Assembly (NCBI RefSeq): GCF_001425745.1
Contig: NZ_LMDF01000007.1
Span: 408,972-472,971 of the forward strand
Direction: 5' to 3'
Length of the DNA stretch: 64,000 bases
Source: Caulobacter sp. Root343
GTDB lineage: Bacteria > Pseudomonadota > Alphaproteobacteria > Caulobacterales > Caulobacteraceae
Translations under genes and position numbers: made by a program
Notes under the pieces: generated by a model
Database searches by the model: none
Told to the model about the DNA's origin: nothing
Seen by the model: only the letters and a program-made list of their open reading frames with translations
In this document: positions 1 through 9,810 of the stretch, piece after piece
Numbering within the stretch: the first letter of the stretch is position 1
How the letters are laid out: each line of letters begins with the position of its first letter

Positions 1-905
1 TTGGCCTCGTTGATCTGGGCGCCTTCCAGGGCTTCCAGCTCGGCGATGCGCTCCAGCGGCAGGTCGGTGAACAGCTTCAGGAAGCGGCCGACGTCGGCGT
101 CCTCGGTGTTGCGCCAGAACTGCCAGTAGTCGTACGGCGACAGCTGTTCGGCGTTCAGCCACACCGCGCCGGCCATGGTCTTGCCCATCTTGGCGCCCGA
201 GGCCGTGGCCAGCAGCGGCGTCGTCAGGCCGAAGGCGGCCTTCTGGTCGACGCGGCGGGTCAGCTCGACGCCGTTCAGGATGTTGCCCCACTGATCCGAG
301 CCGCCCATCTGCAGCACGCAGCCGTACTTGCGGTTCAGCTCCAGGAAGTCGGTGGCCTGCATCAGCATGTAGTTGAATTCGAGGAAGGTCATCGGCTGCT
401 CGCGCTCGAGCCGCAGCTTGACCGAGTCGAAGGCCAGCATCCGGTTGACCGTGAAGTGCACGCCGTAGTCGCGCAGGAACTGCACGTAGCCGAACTTGCT
501 GAGCCACTCGTCATTGTCGACCATGATCGCGTCGGTCGGGCCGTCGCCGAAGGTCAGGAACTTGGCGAAGACCTGCTTGATGCCGGCAATGTTGGCCGCG
601 ATGTCGGCGTCCGACAGCAGCTTGCGGCTCTCGTCCTTGCCGGTCGGGTCGCCGACCTTGGTCGTGCCGCCGCCCATCAGAACGATCGGCTTGTGGCCTG
701 CCTGCTGCAGACGACGCAGCATCATGATCTGGATCAAGGACCCGACGTGCAGGGACGGCGCGGTGGCGTCGAAACCGATATAGGCGGTGACGATCCCGCC
801 GGCGGCGGCCGCGTCCAGTTCCTCCGGATGGGTGATCTGGTGGATGTAGCCGCGCGCCTCCAGGGTTCGCAGGAACTCCGACTTGAAGGACGACGCGGCG
901 GACAT
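1..905 (-). CDS. tyrS: Tyrosyl-tRNA synthetase (5' part; C-terminus beyond the left edge)
   Basis: Charges tRNA-Tyr with tyrosine in the cytosol. About 301 N-terminal residues are present. The class I signature appears as HVGS near residue 53, in [13 protein letters not shown], and the KMSKS loop as AKMGKT near residue 236; both belong to the bacterial TyrRS family. The C-terminal anticodon-binding and S4 domains would lie beyond base 1. The start chosen gives [11 protein letters not shown]. The gene is transcribed away from anmK across a 256-base divergent gap, in which I found no RNA gene and no convincing T-box or other riboswitch. Confidence 0.95.
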   Translation of the reverse strand, partial: MSAASSFKSEFLRTLEARGYIHQITHPEELDAAAAGGIVTAYIGFDATAPSLHVGSLIQIMMLRRLQQAGHKPIVLMGGGTTKVGDPTGKDESRKLLSDADIAANIAGIKQVFAKFLTFGDGPTDAIMVDNDEWLSKFGYVQFLRDYGVHFTVNRMLAFDSVKLRLEREQPMTFLEFNYMLMQATDFLELNRKYGCVLQMGGSDQWGNILNGVELTRRVDQKAAFGLTTPLLATASGAKMGKTMAGAVWLNAEQLSPYDYWQFWRNTEDADVGRFLKLFTDLPLERIAELEALEGAQINEA

Positions 906-1161
906 GGATCGACTCTCTGTTTGAAGCGAGGGGCCGTCTAGCACGGCGAGATCAGCTTGTGAGGGCTTCATTTCGTGACTCCGGGAGCGGGGCCGGAGTG
1001 CATGATCGACTTTGAAATGAGCGACCCCGGCGAGGCGGGGGCTAGCGACGTGTCTGGTCGGCCTCCCGCTATGGCAGCGGGCGGTAGTACGGGCGGGCCA
1101 GGATGCGCGTGTCGATCATGGGGCCTAGCTACCGTTTCGCCGTCATGGCAGTCAACGCTTC

Positions 1162-2265
1162 ATGCGTATTCTGGGATTCATGACCGGCACCTCGCTCGAC
1201 GCGGTCGACATGGCGGTGCTGGAAACGGACGGCGAAGAGATCCAGGCCTTTGGTCCCGCCGGCGAACGAAAACTCCGCGAGGAGACCCGCGACCTGCTGC
1301 TGGTCGCCACCGAGGTCGCCCGAGGCTGGCCGCGCGACAAGCCCGCGCCCGACATCTTCGCCGAGGCCGCCCAGGCCGTCGCCGACGAGCACCTGCACGC
1401 CGCCGAGAGTTTTCTGGCCGAGCACGGCTTGGCCTGGAGCGACTTCGACCTGTTGGGAGTCCACGGCCAGACGGTGCTGCACGAGCGGCCGACGCCGGGA
1501 CGGATCGGCCGGACGGTGCAACTGCTGGACGCCGAACGCCTGGCCAAGGCCAGCGGACGACCGGTGGCCTTCGATTTCCGCACCGCCGACGTGGAAGCCG
1601 GCGGACAGGGCGCGCCGCTGGCCCCGATCTATCACGCCGCCCGTTCACGAGCCTCGGGCCTCTCCGCGCCGGTCGCGGCGTTGAACATCGGCGGCGTCGC
1701 CAACATCACCCTGATCGGGGACGACCACGACCTGCTGGCCTTCGACACAGGCCCGGGCAACGGCATGATCGACCTGATGCTGCAGGAGCGCGGCCTGGGC
1801 CGCTTCGACGAAAACGGCCGCCTGGCCGCCGCGGGCCACGTGGATCAGGCCATTCTCGAGCGGTTCCTCGACAGTTCCTACTTCTCCGGCCCCGCCCCCA
1901 AGTCGCTGGACCGCTACGACTTCCCGCTCGACCTGGTCGAGCCGCTGTCGGCCGAGGACGCCGCCGCCACCCTGGTGGCGTTCACGGCGGAAGCGGTGGT
2001 CAAGGCGTTCGAACTGGGCGCCCGGCCCAGCGCCCTGATCGTCTGCGGCGGCGGACGGCACAATCCGCAGATCATGCGGGCCCTGACCGAGCGCGCGCCG
2101 GTGCCGGTCAAGACCGCCGAGGACTACGGCTGGCGCGGCGACAGCATCGAGGCCGAAGCCTTCGCTTACCTGGCGGCGCGGACGGTGCGGGGACTGCCGA
2201 TCAGCTTCCCGGGAACCACGGGGGTGAAGACGCCGATGACGGGCGGAAGGATCGTCGAGCCGTAG
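1162..2265 (+). CDS. anmK: Anhydro-N-acetylmuramic acid kinase
   Basis: Phosphorylates and opens 1,6-anhydro-MurNAc to MurNAc-6-phosphate in peptidoglycan recycling. The 367-residue length fits the family. The N-terminal phosphate-binding motif GTSLDAVD sits at residues 9-16, and later ASKHA-fold segments include DTGPGNGMIDL and VCGGGRHNPQIM. It is divergent from tyrS and convergent with the NADH dehydrogenase gene, separated from the latter by a GC-rich palindromic repeat. No strong ribosome binding site precedes the start, but protein homology begins right at MRILGFMTGTS. Confidence 0.93.
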   Translation: MRILGFMTGTSLDAVDMAVLETDGEEIQAFGPAGERKLREETRDLLLVATEVARGWPRDKPAPDIFAEAAQAVADEHLHAAESFLAEHGLAWSDFDLLGVHGQTVLHERPTPGRIGRTVQLLDAERLAKASGRPVAFDFRTADVEAGGQGAPLAPIYHAARSRASGLSAPVAALNIGGVANITLIGDDHDLLAFDTGPGNGMIDLMLQERGLGRFDENGRLAAAGHVDQAILERFLDSSYFSGPAPKSLDRYDFPLDLVEPLSAEDAAATLVAFTAEAVVKAFELGARPSALIVCGGGRHNPQIMRALTERAPVPVKTAEDYGWRGDSIEAEAFAYLAARTVRGLPISFPGTTGVKTPMTGGRIVEP

Positions 2266-2274
2266 TGTATTTCT

Positions 2275-2382
2275 CCTCCCCCTCCGGGGGAGGTGGCCCA
2301 GAGGGCCGGAGGGGGCAAGCTCGGCCTACGCCGCATTGGCCCCCTCGGTCGCTCCGCGACAGCTCCCCCAACAGGGGAGCAG
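2275..2382. repeat. GC-rich palindromic intergenic repeat
   Basis: Between the convergent anmK and ndh genes lies a block of nested inverted repeats. The clearest is an 8-bp perfect stem, 2275-2282 with 2286-2293. It is followed by a ggtggcccagagggccgga-like segment and by facing runs of GGGGGC and GCCCCC. The ggtggccc...gggccgga core resembles the arms of the larger inverted repeat at 26308-26457, so both probably belong to one intergenic repeat family. It may also end transcription from both sides. Confidence 0.6.
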
Positions 2383-2385
2383 ATT

Positions 2386-3666
2386 TCAGTGCAGCTTCAG
2401 CCGCCCCGACACCCGCTGCTGCAACAGCCGCGCTAGCGCCAAGGTCACCGTCCGGCCGACGCCCAGGATCGCCCGGTGGTGGTCCAGGTGCAGCGACATG
2501 TAGGCCCACTTGGCCAGCAGGCCTTCGATGAAGAAGTTCGGTCCGCCCAACCCGCCCATCAGCGCGCCGACGCCCTTGTTGTCGCCCAGCGACACCAGCG
2601 AACCGAAGTCGCGATAGACGAACGGGGCCTCGACCCGGCGCTGGGCCAAGCGGGCCAGCAGCGCCTTTTCCAGATAGCTGGCCTGCTGGTGGGCGGCCTG
2701 GGCGCGGGCGGGGATGGTCTTGCCGTCCTTCCAGGGCGCGGCGGCGCAGTCGCCCAGGGCCCAGACGTCGGAGGCGGAGGTCTCCAGGCGGTCATTGACC
2801 ACGAACTGGTTGCCGCGATTGGTCTCGAGGCCATAGCCCGTGTTGCCGTCGGCCGCCTTGATACCCGCCGCCCAGACGATCAGGTCGGCGGGGATATCGC
2901 CTTGACTGGTCTCCAGCCGGTCGGCATGGACGGCCAGCACCTTGGCGCCGGTCTTCACCGCCACGCCCTTGCGTTCGAGCGCGAGCGTGGCTTTGTCGGC
3001 GATCTTCTGGGGCAGGCCGCCCAGGATGCGCGGCGCGGCCTCGACCACGGTGATGTCCAGGCGAAAGCGCTGCTCGTCGCCCAGGCTGCCCATTAGCTCG
3101 CGATGCGCCTCGATCAGCTCGGCCGACAGCTCGACGCCGGTCGCGCCGCCGCCGACGATAGCCACGCGCAGGATCCTGTCGTCCGAGAACGAGGCCTTGG
3201 TGAAGGCCGCCAGCAGTCGCGCGTGGAAGGCCTCGGCGTCCTCGGTGCGCTCCAGCAGGTGGGCCTGCTCCGCGCCCGGCGTGCCGAACAGGTTCGAACC
3301 GCTGCCGATCGCCAGCACGCCGTAGGTGAAGCTGATGGCGCGCTCGGGCGCGAGAACCTCGCCCTGCTCGCCGGTGATCGCCTTCAACGTGAGGCGTTTG
3401 GCGACGGGATCAAAGGTCTCGAGCTCGCCGAGCAGGAAGTTGAAGCCGTTCGAACGGCCCAGGATCGGATAGGAAATGCCTTCCTGGTGGACGTCCAGCG
3501 TGCCGGCCGCCACCTCGTGCAGGGTCGGTTTCCAGATGTGGAAGCTGGAGCGGTCAATCAGCAGCACGCGGCGCTTGCCACGGCGACCGCCAAGCTTGCG
3601 ACCCAGTCGCGACGCCAGTTCCAGCCCGCCGGCGCCCCCGCCGACGATGACGATGTCGTAGTGCAT
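2386..3666 (-). CDS. ndh: Type II NADH dehydrogenase (NAD(P)/FAD-dependent oxidoreductase)
   Basis: Non-proton-pumping NADH:quinone oxidoreductase acting at the inner face of the membrane. The protein is about 426 residues. The FAD-binding Rossmann motif IVGGGAGGLELASRLG lies at the extreme N-terminus, a second NADH-binding glycine motif, AIVGGGATGVELSAEL, near residue 170, and VWALGDCAA near residue 295 is the usual FAD-contacting segment. I start at MHYDIV because the FAD fold begins immediately there; two further ATGs lie 12-15 bases upstream. The C-terminal 50 residues are hydrophobic/amphipathic, as in membrane-associated NDH-2 enzymes. Confidence 0.9.
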   Translation of the reverse strand: MHYDIVIVGGGAGGLELASRLGRKLGGRRGKRRVLLIDRSSFHIWKPTLHEVAAGTLDVHQEGISYPILGRSNGFNFLLGELETFDPVAKRLTLKAITGEQGEVLAPERAISFTYGVLAIGSGSNLFGTPGAEQAHLLERTEDAEAFHARLLAAFTKASFSDDRILRVAIVGGGATGVELSAELIEAHRELMGSLGDEQRFRLDITVVEAAPRILGGLPQKIADKATLALERKGVAVKTGAKVLAVHADRLETSQGDIPADLIVWAAGIKAADGNTGYGLETNRGNQFVVNDRLETSASDVWALGDCAAAPWKDGKTIPARAQAAHQQASYLEKALLARLAQRRVEAPFVYRDFGSLVSLGDNKGVGALMGGLGGPNFFIEGLLAKWAYMSLHLDHHRAILGVGRTVTLALARLLQQRVSGRLKLH

Positions 3667-3725
3667 CACCGTCTCCATCATTATTCATCAATCGATGAAA
3701 ATATAGTGCGGAGAGGCCCAACGAA

Positions 3726-3751
3726 AAAGGCCTCCCGCGAGGGAGGCCTTT
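3726..3751 (-). terminator. Rho-independent terminator of the alpha/beta hydrolase gene
   Basis: Perfect 11-bp stem (AAAGGCCTCCC with GGGAGGCCTTT) around a GCGA tetraloop. On the minus strand it is followed by a T run. It lies 8 bases after the hydrolase stop codon and upstream of ndh, so the two minus-strand genes are probably separate transcripts. Confidence 0.85.
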
Positions 3752-3758
3752 GAAACGT

Positions 3759-4409
3759 CTAGATCGGGTCGGCCGCCAGGCGCTTGTCGAGATATTCGCT
3801 GACGCTTTTCTCGACGCTGGGCAGGTGCTCGGCCCAGAAGTGGGTGGCCTTGTCGATGACTTCGTAGTCGATCGTGATGCCCTTCTGGGTGCGCAGCTTG
3901 GTGACTACGCGCTCCACCTCGACCGGCGGGGTGATGGTGTCGGCCGAACCGGTCAGGAACAGGCCCGAGGCCGGGCAGGGGGCCAGGAAGCTGAAGTCAT
4001 ACATGTTGGTCGGCGGCGACACCGAGATGAAGCCGTCCGTTTCCGGACGGCGCATCAAGAGCTGCATGCCGATATAGGCGCCGAAGTCGAAGCCGGCGAC
4101 CCAGGTCTGGCTGGCGGCCGGGTTGGACGTCTGCAGCCAGTCCAGGGCGGTGGCCGCGTCGGCCAGCTCGCCGATGCCGGCGTCGAACTCGCCCTGGCTG
4201 CGGCCCACGCCGCGGAAGTTGAAGCGCAAGGTGGCGAAACCGCGCTTCATGAACAGGTGATACAGCTGCACCGCCACCGGGTGGTTCATGTGACCGCCGG
4301 CTTTCGGGTGGGGATGCAGGATCAGCGCGATCGGCGCCGTCTCGGTCTTGCCCGGAGAATAGCGACCTTCGATCCGCCCGGACGCGCCGGTCAAAATCAC
4401 ATCAGGCAT
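3759..4409 (-). CDS. Small alpha/beta hydrolase (COG2945-like) with an Asp at the nucleophile site
   Basis: About 216 residues; substrate unknown. The sequence follows the COG2945-like family: GASGRIEGRYSPG near the start, LILHPHPKAGGHMN, TLRFNFRGVGRSQG, GSADTITPPVEV (acid region) and a catalytic-type KATHFWAEH. At the nucleophile elbow, where relatives generally carry G-x-S-x-G, this protein reads AGFDFGAYIGM; the codon is GAC. Asp nucleophiles are known in haloalkane dehalogenases and epoxide hydrolases, but catalysis is not shown here. Start MPDVILTG was chosen because upstream in-frame codons lack family similarity. Confidence 0.8.
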   Translation of the reverse strand: MPDVILTGASGRIEGRYSPGKTETAPIALILHPHPKAGGHMNHPVAVQLYHLFMKRGFATLRFNFRGVGRSQGEFDAGIGELADAATALDWLQTSNPAASQTWVAGFDFGAYIGMQLLMRRPETDGFISVSPPTNMYDFSFLAPCPASGLFLTGSADTITPPVEVERVVTKLRTQKGITIDYEVIDKATHFWAEHLPSVEKSVSEYLDKRLAADPI

Positions 4410-4462
4410 GTCGTTCCCTTGAGCTCGCCAGCGGCCCGCCATCCGACGATTTGGGTCGCCGA

Positions 4463-4495
4463 ATACTTGACTACTGCGCTTGGTCTTCCTAGATC
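4463..4495 (+). promoter_or_regulatory. Putative promoter and IscR-like box of the iscR-suf operon
   Basis: ATACTTGACTA at 4463-4473 matches the left half of IscR-type operators. It contains a -35 element, TTGACT, at 4467-4472. After 16 bases, CTAGATC at 4489-4495 matches the Caulobacter housekeeping -10 pattern (GCTANAWC) except for its first base. The right operator half is poorly conserved. The position, about 100 bases before the regulator gene, fits autoregulation by the Fe-S-binding regulator. The assignment is by pattern only. Confidence 0.6.
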
Positions 4496-4590
4496 GCAAC
4501 CAGTTCGCGGGCTGGAGGGCCCGCGCGCGAAGTCGCGGCTTGTAGCACACGCAAAAGCCGATGCGCGCGGAATCTGCAAGGGGTAAGGCG

Positions 4591-5052
4591 ATGCGCCTGA
4601 GCACCAAGGGACGATACGCGGTCATGGCGATGACCGACCTGGCCAAGCGCCAGGACGAAAGCGAGGGCCGCGCCGTGGCCCTGGCCGAGATCGCCGGCCG
4701 CCAACAGATTTCGCTGTCCTATCTGGAACAGCTGTTCGCGCGTCTGCGCCGCAAGGGCCTGGTGATCAGCGCCCGAGGACCCGGTGGCGGCTATCGCTTG
4801 GCCAAGGCATCGACCGAAACCTTCATCTCCGACATTGTGCTGGCGGTCGACGAGCCGCTGCGCGCCACGCGCTGCGGCTTCACCAAGGGCCAGCCCAGGG
4901 GCTGCATGGCCGGGGGCGAGCGCTGCATGACCCACGGCCTGTGGGAAGAGATGGGCCGCCAGATCCACGGCTACCTGGCCTCGGTCTCGGTCGCAGACGT
5001 GCTGAAGGGCGAGTTGCGTCCCGCCCGTCCGCTGGAGATCGCGGCCGAGTGA
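4591..5052 (+). CDS. iscR: Rrf2/IscR-type Fe-S-sensing transcriptional regulator
   Basis: Probably controls the downstream Fe-S assembly operon in response to cluster status. The 153-residue protein begins with the Rrf2 signature MRLSTKGRYAVMAM, followed by a winged helix with SYLEQLFARLRRKGL and a GPGGGYRLA wing. Three cysteines, C95, C105 and C112, are the expected cluster ligands. Their spacing (9 and 6 intervening residues) differs from E. coli IscR (5 and 5), so RirA-like behaviour is possible. I start at MRLST; an upstream ATG would add ten non-conserved residues. The stop codon overlaps the GTG of the next gene. Confidence 0.88.
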   Translation: MRLSTKGRYAVMAMTDLAKRQDESEGRAVALAEIAGRQQISLSYLEQLFARLRRKGLVISARGPGGGYRLAKASTETFISDIVLAVDEPLRATRCGFTKGQPRGCMAGGERCMTHGLWEEMGRQIHGYLASVSVADVLKGELRPARPLEIAAE

Positions 5053-6187
5053 GCATCAATCGCACATCGGTCTATCTCGACTACAACGCCACGGCCCCGC
5101 TTCGGCCGGAGGCGAGGGAAGCACTGCTGCGCGCTCTGGAGAGCCCGGCCAATCCCTCGTCGGTCCACGCCGCCGGTCGCGCCGCGCGGGACGTCGTCGA
5201 GCGCGCCCGCGCCGAGGTCGGCGCCTTTGTCGGCGTGCCCGCTGGCTCAGTGACCCTTGTCAGCGGCGGCACCGAAGCCAACGCCCTGGCCATCGAGAGC
5301 GCCAAGGCCGCCGGCGCCCAGCGCATCATCGTCAGCGCTATCGAACATGACGCGGTGGTCGAGACCGCCAAGGCCTCCGGCTTGCCCGTCGAGATCCTGT
5401 CGGTCGACGGCGATGGCGTCGCGGACCTTGAGCGGCTGGCTCAAGTCCTTGAAACGCCCGGCAAGACCCTGGTCTGCCTGATGCTGGCCAACAACGAGAC
5501 GGGCGTGATCCAGCCGGTGGCGGAAGCCTCGGGCCTGGTTCGCGCCGCCGGCGGCTGGCTGCACGTCGACGCGGTCCAGGGGGCCGGCAAGATCGCGGTC
5601 GATTTCTCGGCCCTCGGCGCCGACACCATGGCCTTGTCGGCTCACAAGCTGGGCGGGCCGCAGGGCGTCGGTGCTCTGGTCGCCGGAACCCGCGCCACCG
5701 TGGTTCGGCGCCAACACGGCGGCGGCCAGGAGCGCGGTCGCCGGGCCGGCACTGAAAACGTGGCGGGCATCGCCGGCTTCGGCGCGGCCGCCCGCGCGGC
5801 GCGAGAAAGCCTTGCCTCGATGGCCGAACAGTCCCATTGGCGCGACGCCCTGGCCGAACGGGTCAAGGCGCAAGGCGCGGTGGTGCTCGGGGAGGGCGCG
5901 GCGCGTTTACCCCAGACCCTATGCTTCGCGGGCGAGGGCTTCGGCTCCGAGGTCCAGGTCATGACCATGGACCTGGCCGGAGTCATGGTCAGCGCCGGCA
6001 GCGCCTGCTCGTCGGGCAAGGTCAAGGCCAGCCGCGTGGTGGAAGCCATGGGCCGGTCAGACCTCGCCCCGTTCGCGCTCCGTGTGAGTGGCGGCTGGGC
6101 GAGTTCGGAAGACGACTGGATCAAATGCGGCGACGCCTGGCTCGCCGCCTGGAAGCGTATCGGCGCTCGGCGCCGGGAGGTGGCGTA

Positions 6188-6188
<1 letters not shown>
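5049..6188 (+). CDS. IscS/NifS-type cysteine desulfurase
   Basis: PLP enzyme that releases sulfur from cysteine as an enzyme-bound persulfide. It has 379 residues and a GTG start overlapping the iscR stop. Visible features are the N-terminal [25 protein letters not shown], the PLP-binding lysine in [10 protein letters not shown] near residue 199, and the persulfide cysteine in [11 protein letters not shown] near residue 319, on the longer loop typical of group I (IscS/NifS) enzymes. The same operon also encodes a group II SufS, so two desulfurases of different classes are co-expressed. Its end overlaps the sufB GTG start by one base. Confidence 0.88.
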
Positions 6189-7653
<1,465 letters not shown>

Positions 7654-7657
<4 letters not shown>

Positions 7658-8043
7658 CGAGCGTCGCCCTCTATCAGCCGGTCGGCATGGAGGAACTGCA
7701 GGCGATCAAGGCGTCGGGCTGGACCGAGCTGCCGCCGCACGATCCCGAGCAGCCGATCTTTCGTCCCGTCGTGGACGAGGCCTATGCGGCGCAGATGGCG
7801 CGCGACTGGAACTCGGTGCACAGCACCTACCGCCGCGGCTACATCGTGCGGTTCGAGGTCTCGGCGGACTTCCTGAACGCCTATCGCGACAAGGTGGCCG
7901 GCACGCCCGGCCACGAGGAATACTGGATCCCGCCTGAGGATCTTTCGCTGTTAAACGCCGCCATCCAAGGCCAGATCGCCGTCGCCGGAACCTTCGCGGG
8001 CCACGACGCGGAATACAGAAAACTCAACGAGACCCATGCTTAA
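7654..8043 (+). CDS. ADP-ribosylation/crystallin J1-like small protein inside the suf operon
   Basis: 129 residues, with ATGA overlap with sufB and an 8-base overlap with sufC, so it is tightly embedded. The sequence resembles the roughly 130-residue proteins annotated ADP-ribosylation/crystallin J1: [43 protein letters not shown], and [18 protein letters not shown]. No ART catalytic triad can be assigned by eye, and the biochemical role is unknown. Its place between sufB and sufC suggests a link to Fe-S assembly, but that is inference. Confidence 0.7.
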
Positions 8044-8782
8044 GATCCAGAACCTTCATGCCCGCGTCGAGGACAAGCCGATCCTGAAGGGCGTCACGCT
8101 GGACGTGCCGGCCGGTGAGGTCCACGCGATCATGGGCCCGAACGGGGCCGGCAAGTCGACCCTGTCCTACGTGCTGAGCGGCCGTGGCGGCTATGAGGTC
8201 ACCGAAGGCTCGGCCAGCCTGAACGGCGACGACCTGCTGGCGCTGGAGCCTAACGAGCGGGCGGCCAAGGGCCTGTTCCTGTCGTTCCAGTATCCGCTGG
8301 AGATCCCCGGCGTGCCCGCCCTGACCTTCATCCGCACCGCCCTCAACGCCCAGCGCCGCGCGCGCGGCGAGGACGAGGTCGCCGCCCCGGCCTTCCTGAA
8401 GCTGGCCAAGGAGAAGGCCGCCGCGCTGAAGATCGACTTCGAGATGCTCAAGCGCGGCCTGAACGTCGGCTTCTCGGGCGGCGAGAAGAAGCGGATGGAG
8501 ATCTTCCAGATGTCCATGCTGTCGCCCAAGTTTCTGATCCTGGACGAGACGGACAGCGGCCTCGACATCGACGCCCTGAAGATCGTCTCGGAAGGCGTCA
8601 ACGCCCTGCGCTCGCCTGAGCGCGGCATGCTGGTCATCACCCACTACCAGCGCCTGCTGGACTACATCAAACCCGACAAGGTCCACGTGCTGGCCGCCGG
8701 CCGCATCGTCGCTTCGGGCGGCCCGGAACTGGCCCTGCAGCTGGAAGCCGAGGGCTACGACAAATACGTGGCCGCCGCCTGA
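8036..8782 (+). CDS. sufC: Fe-S assembly ATPase SufC
   Basis: ABC-type ATPase of the SufBCD complex, cytosolic and without a transporter partner. It has 248 residues. Walker A is GPNGAGKST near residue 35, the signature is FSGGEKKRMEI, Walker B is FLILDETDSGLDID, and the switch histidine is in VITHYQRLLDYI. SufC-specific features include the LSGRGGYEVTEG segment. The start overlaps the preceding small gene by 8 bases, and the stop overlaps sufD by one base (TGATG). Confidence 0.96.
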   Translation: MLKIQNLHARVEDKPILKGVTLDVPAGEVHAIMGPNGAGKSTLSYVLSGRGGYEVTEGSASLNGDDLLALEPNERAAKGLFLSFQYPLEIPGVPALTFIRTALNAQRRARGEDEVAAPAFLKLAKEKAAALKIDFEMLKRGLNVGFSGGEKKRMEIFQMSMLSPKFLILDETDSGLDIDALKIVSEGVNALRSPERGMLVITHYQRLLDYIKPDKVHVLAAGRIVASGGPELALQLEAEGYDKYVAAA

Positions 8783-9810
8783 TGAGCCTCGCCTCCGCCC
8801 TCAAGACCGGCGACCTGACCGCGCTGCCTTCGCGACGCGACGAGGACTGGCGCTGGACCGACCTGCGCGGCCTGCTGCGGATCTTGCCGCCGCCCGCGCC
8901 GGCGCATGACGGCGACATCCCCGCCGGCCCCTTCGTCGAACTGACCGACGCCGGGACGGTGTTCGTCAACGGTCGCCGCGTCGCCGGCGCCGATGTGTCC
9001 AAAGGCGTCGTCGCCCTGCGCTTCGTCGCCTTGGCGGACAAGACCTCGCAAGCCGCTAGCCATGCCCTGGTCGTCAAGCCGGGCGAGACCCTGGTCCTGC
9101 TGGAAAGCCACGAAGGCCGCGCTGGCGGTTACGTCTCGAACGTCACGCTGGATATCGCGGTGGGTGAGGGCGCTTCGCTGGAACGCATCATCCTGGTCGA
9201 GGACGACGCCGAGGCGATCAATGTCGTCACCGCCGAGATCGACCTGGCCCCCGGCGCGACCTACGCCCAGACTGTCTTGACCTCCGGCGCGCGTCGCCAG
9301 CGAATCGAGACCCGTGTCAATCATCCCGGCGCCCACGCGCAGGTGCGGCTCGACGGTGTTTATATCCTGGGTGGCCAGCGCCACGCCGACCAGACGACCG
9401 TGGTCACCCACGCGGGCGTCGATGGCGTCACCAGCCAACTGACCAAGGGCGTGGCTGCCGACCAGGCGCGCGGCGTCTTCCAGGGCCGCATCGTCGTGGC
9501 TCAAGGCGCCGACCAGACCGACGCGCGCATGGGCCACCACGCCCTGATCCTGTCGGACAAGGCCGAGGTCGACGCCAAGCCCGAGCTCTTGATCTTCGCC
9601 GACGACGTCTCCTGCGCCCACGGCAACACGATCGGCGCCCTGGACGACGAAGCGATCTTCTACGCCCGCCAGCGCGGCATCCCGGAAGCCGAGGCCAAGG
9701 CCATGCTGACCGTCGCCTTCGTCGGCGAGGTGGTCGAGCGCATCGAGCACGAGGGCGCCCGCGCCATCGCCGCCGCCTGGGTGGCCCGCAAGCTGGGGAG
9801 CCCTACCTGA
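8782..9810 (+). CDS. sufD: Fe-S assembly protein SufD
   Basis: SufB-related partner of the SufBCD scaffold, 342 residues. It keeps the WRWTDLRGL N-terminal signature, the beta-helical core with GGQRHADQTTVVTHAG, and the C-terminal KPELLIFADDVSCAHGNTIG with a conserved Cys-Ala-His, followed by ARQRGIPEAEAKAML. Its start overlaps the sufC stop and its end overlaps the sufS start, consistent with translational coupling in the operon. It is somewhat shorter than E. coli SufD. Confidence 0.93.
   Translation: MSLASALKTGDLTALPSRRDEDWRWTDLRGLLRILPPPAPAHDGDIPAGPFVELTDAGTVFVNGRRVAGADVSKGVVALRFVALADKTSQAASHALVVKPGETLVLLESHEGRAGGYVSNVTLDIAVGEGASLERIILVEDDAEAINVVTAEIDLAPGATYAQTVLTSGARRQRIETRVNHPGAHAQVRLDGVYILGGQRHADQTTVVTHAGVDGVTSQLTKGVAADQARGVFQGRIVVAQGADQTDARMGHHALILSDKAEVDAKPELLIFADDVSCAHGNTIGALDDEAIFYARQRGIPEAEAKAMLTVAFVGEVVERIEHEGARAIAAAWVARKLGSPT

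Noticed and set aside
975..1161. Coding frame between tyrS and anmK
   Set aside because: No ribosome binding site or family similarity; the frame then continues out of frame through anmK. Treated as intergenic.
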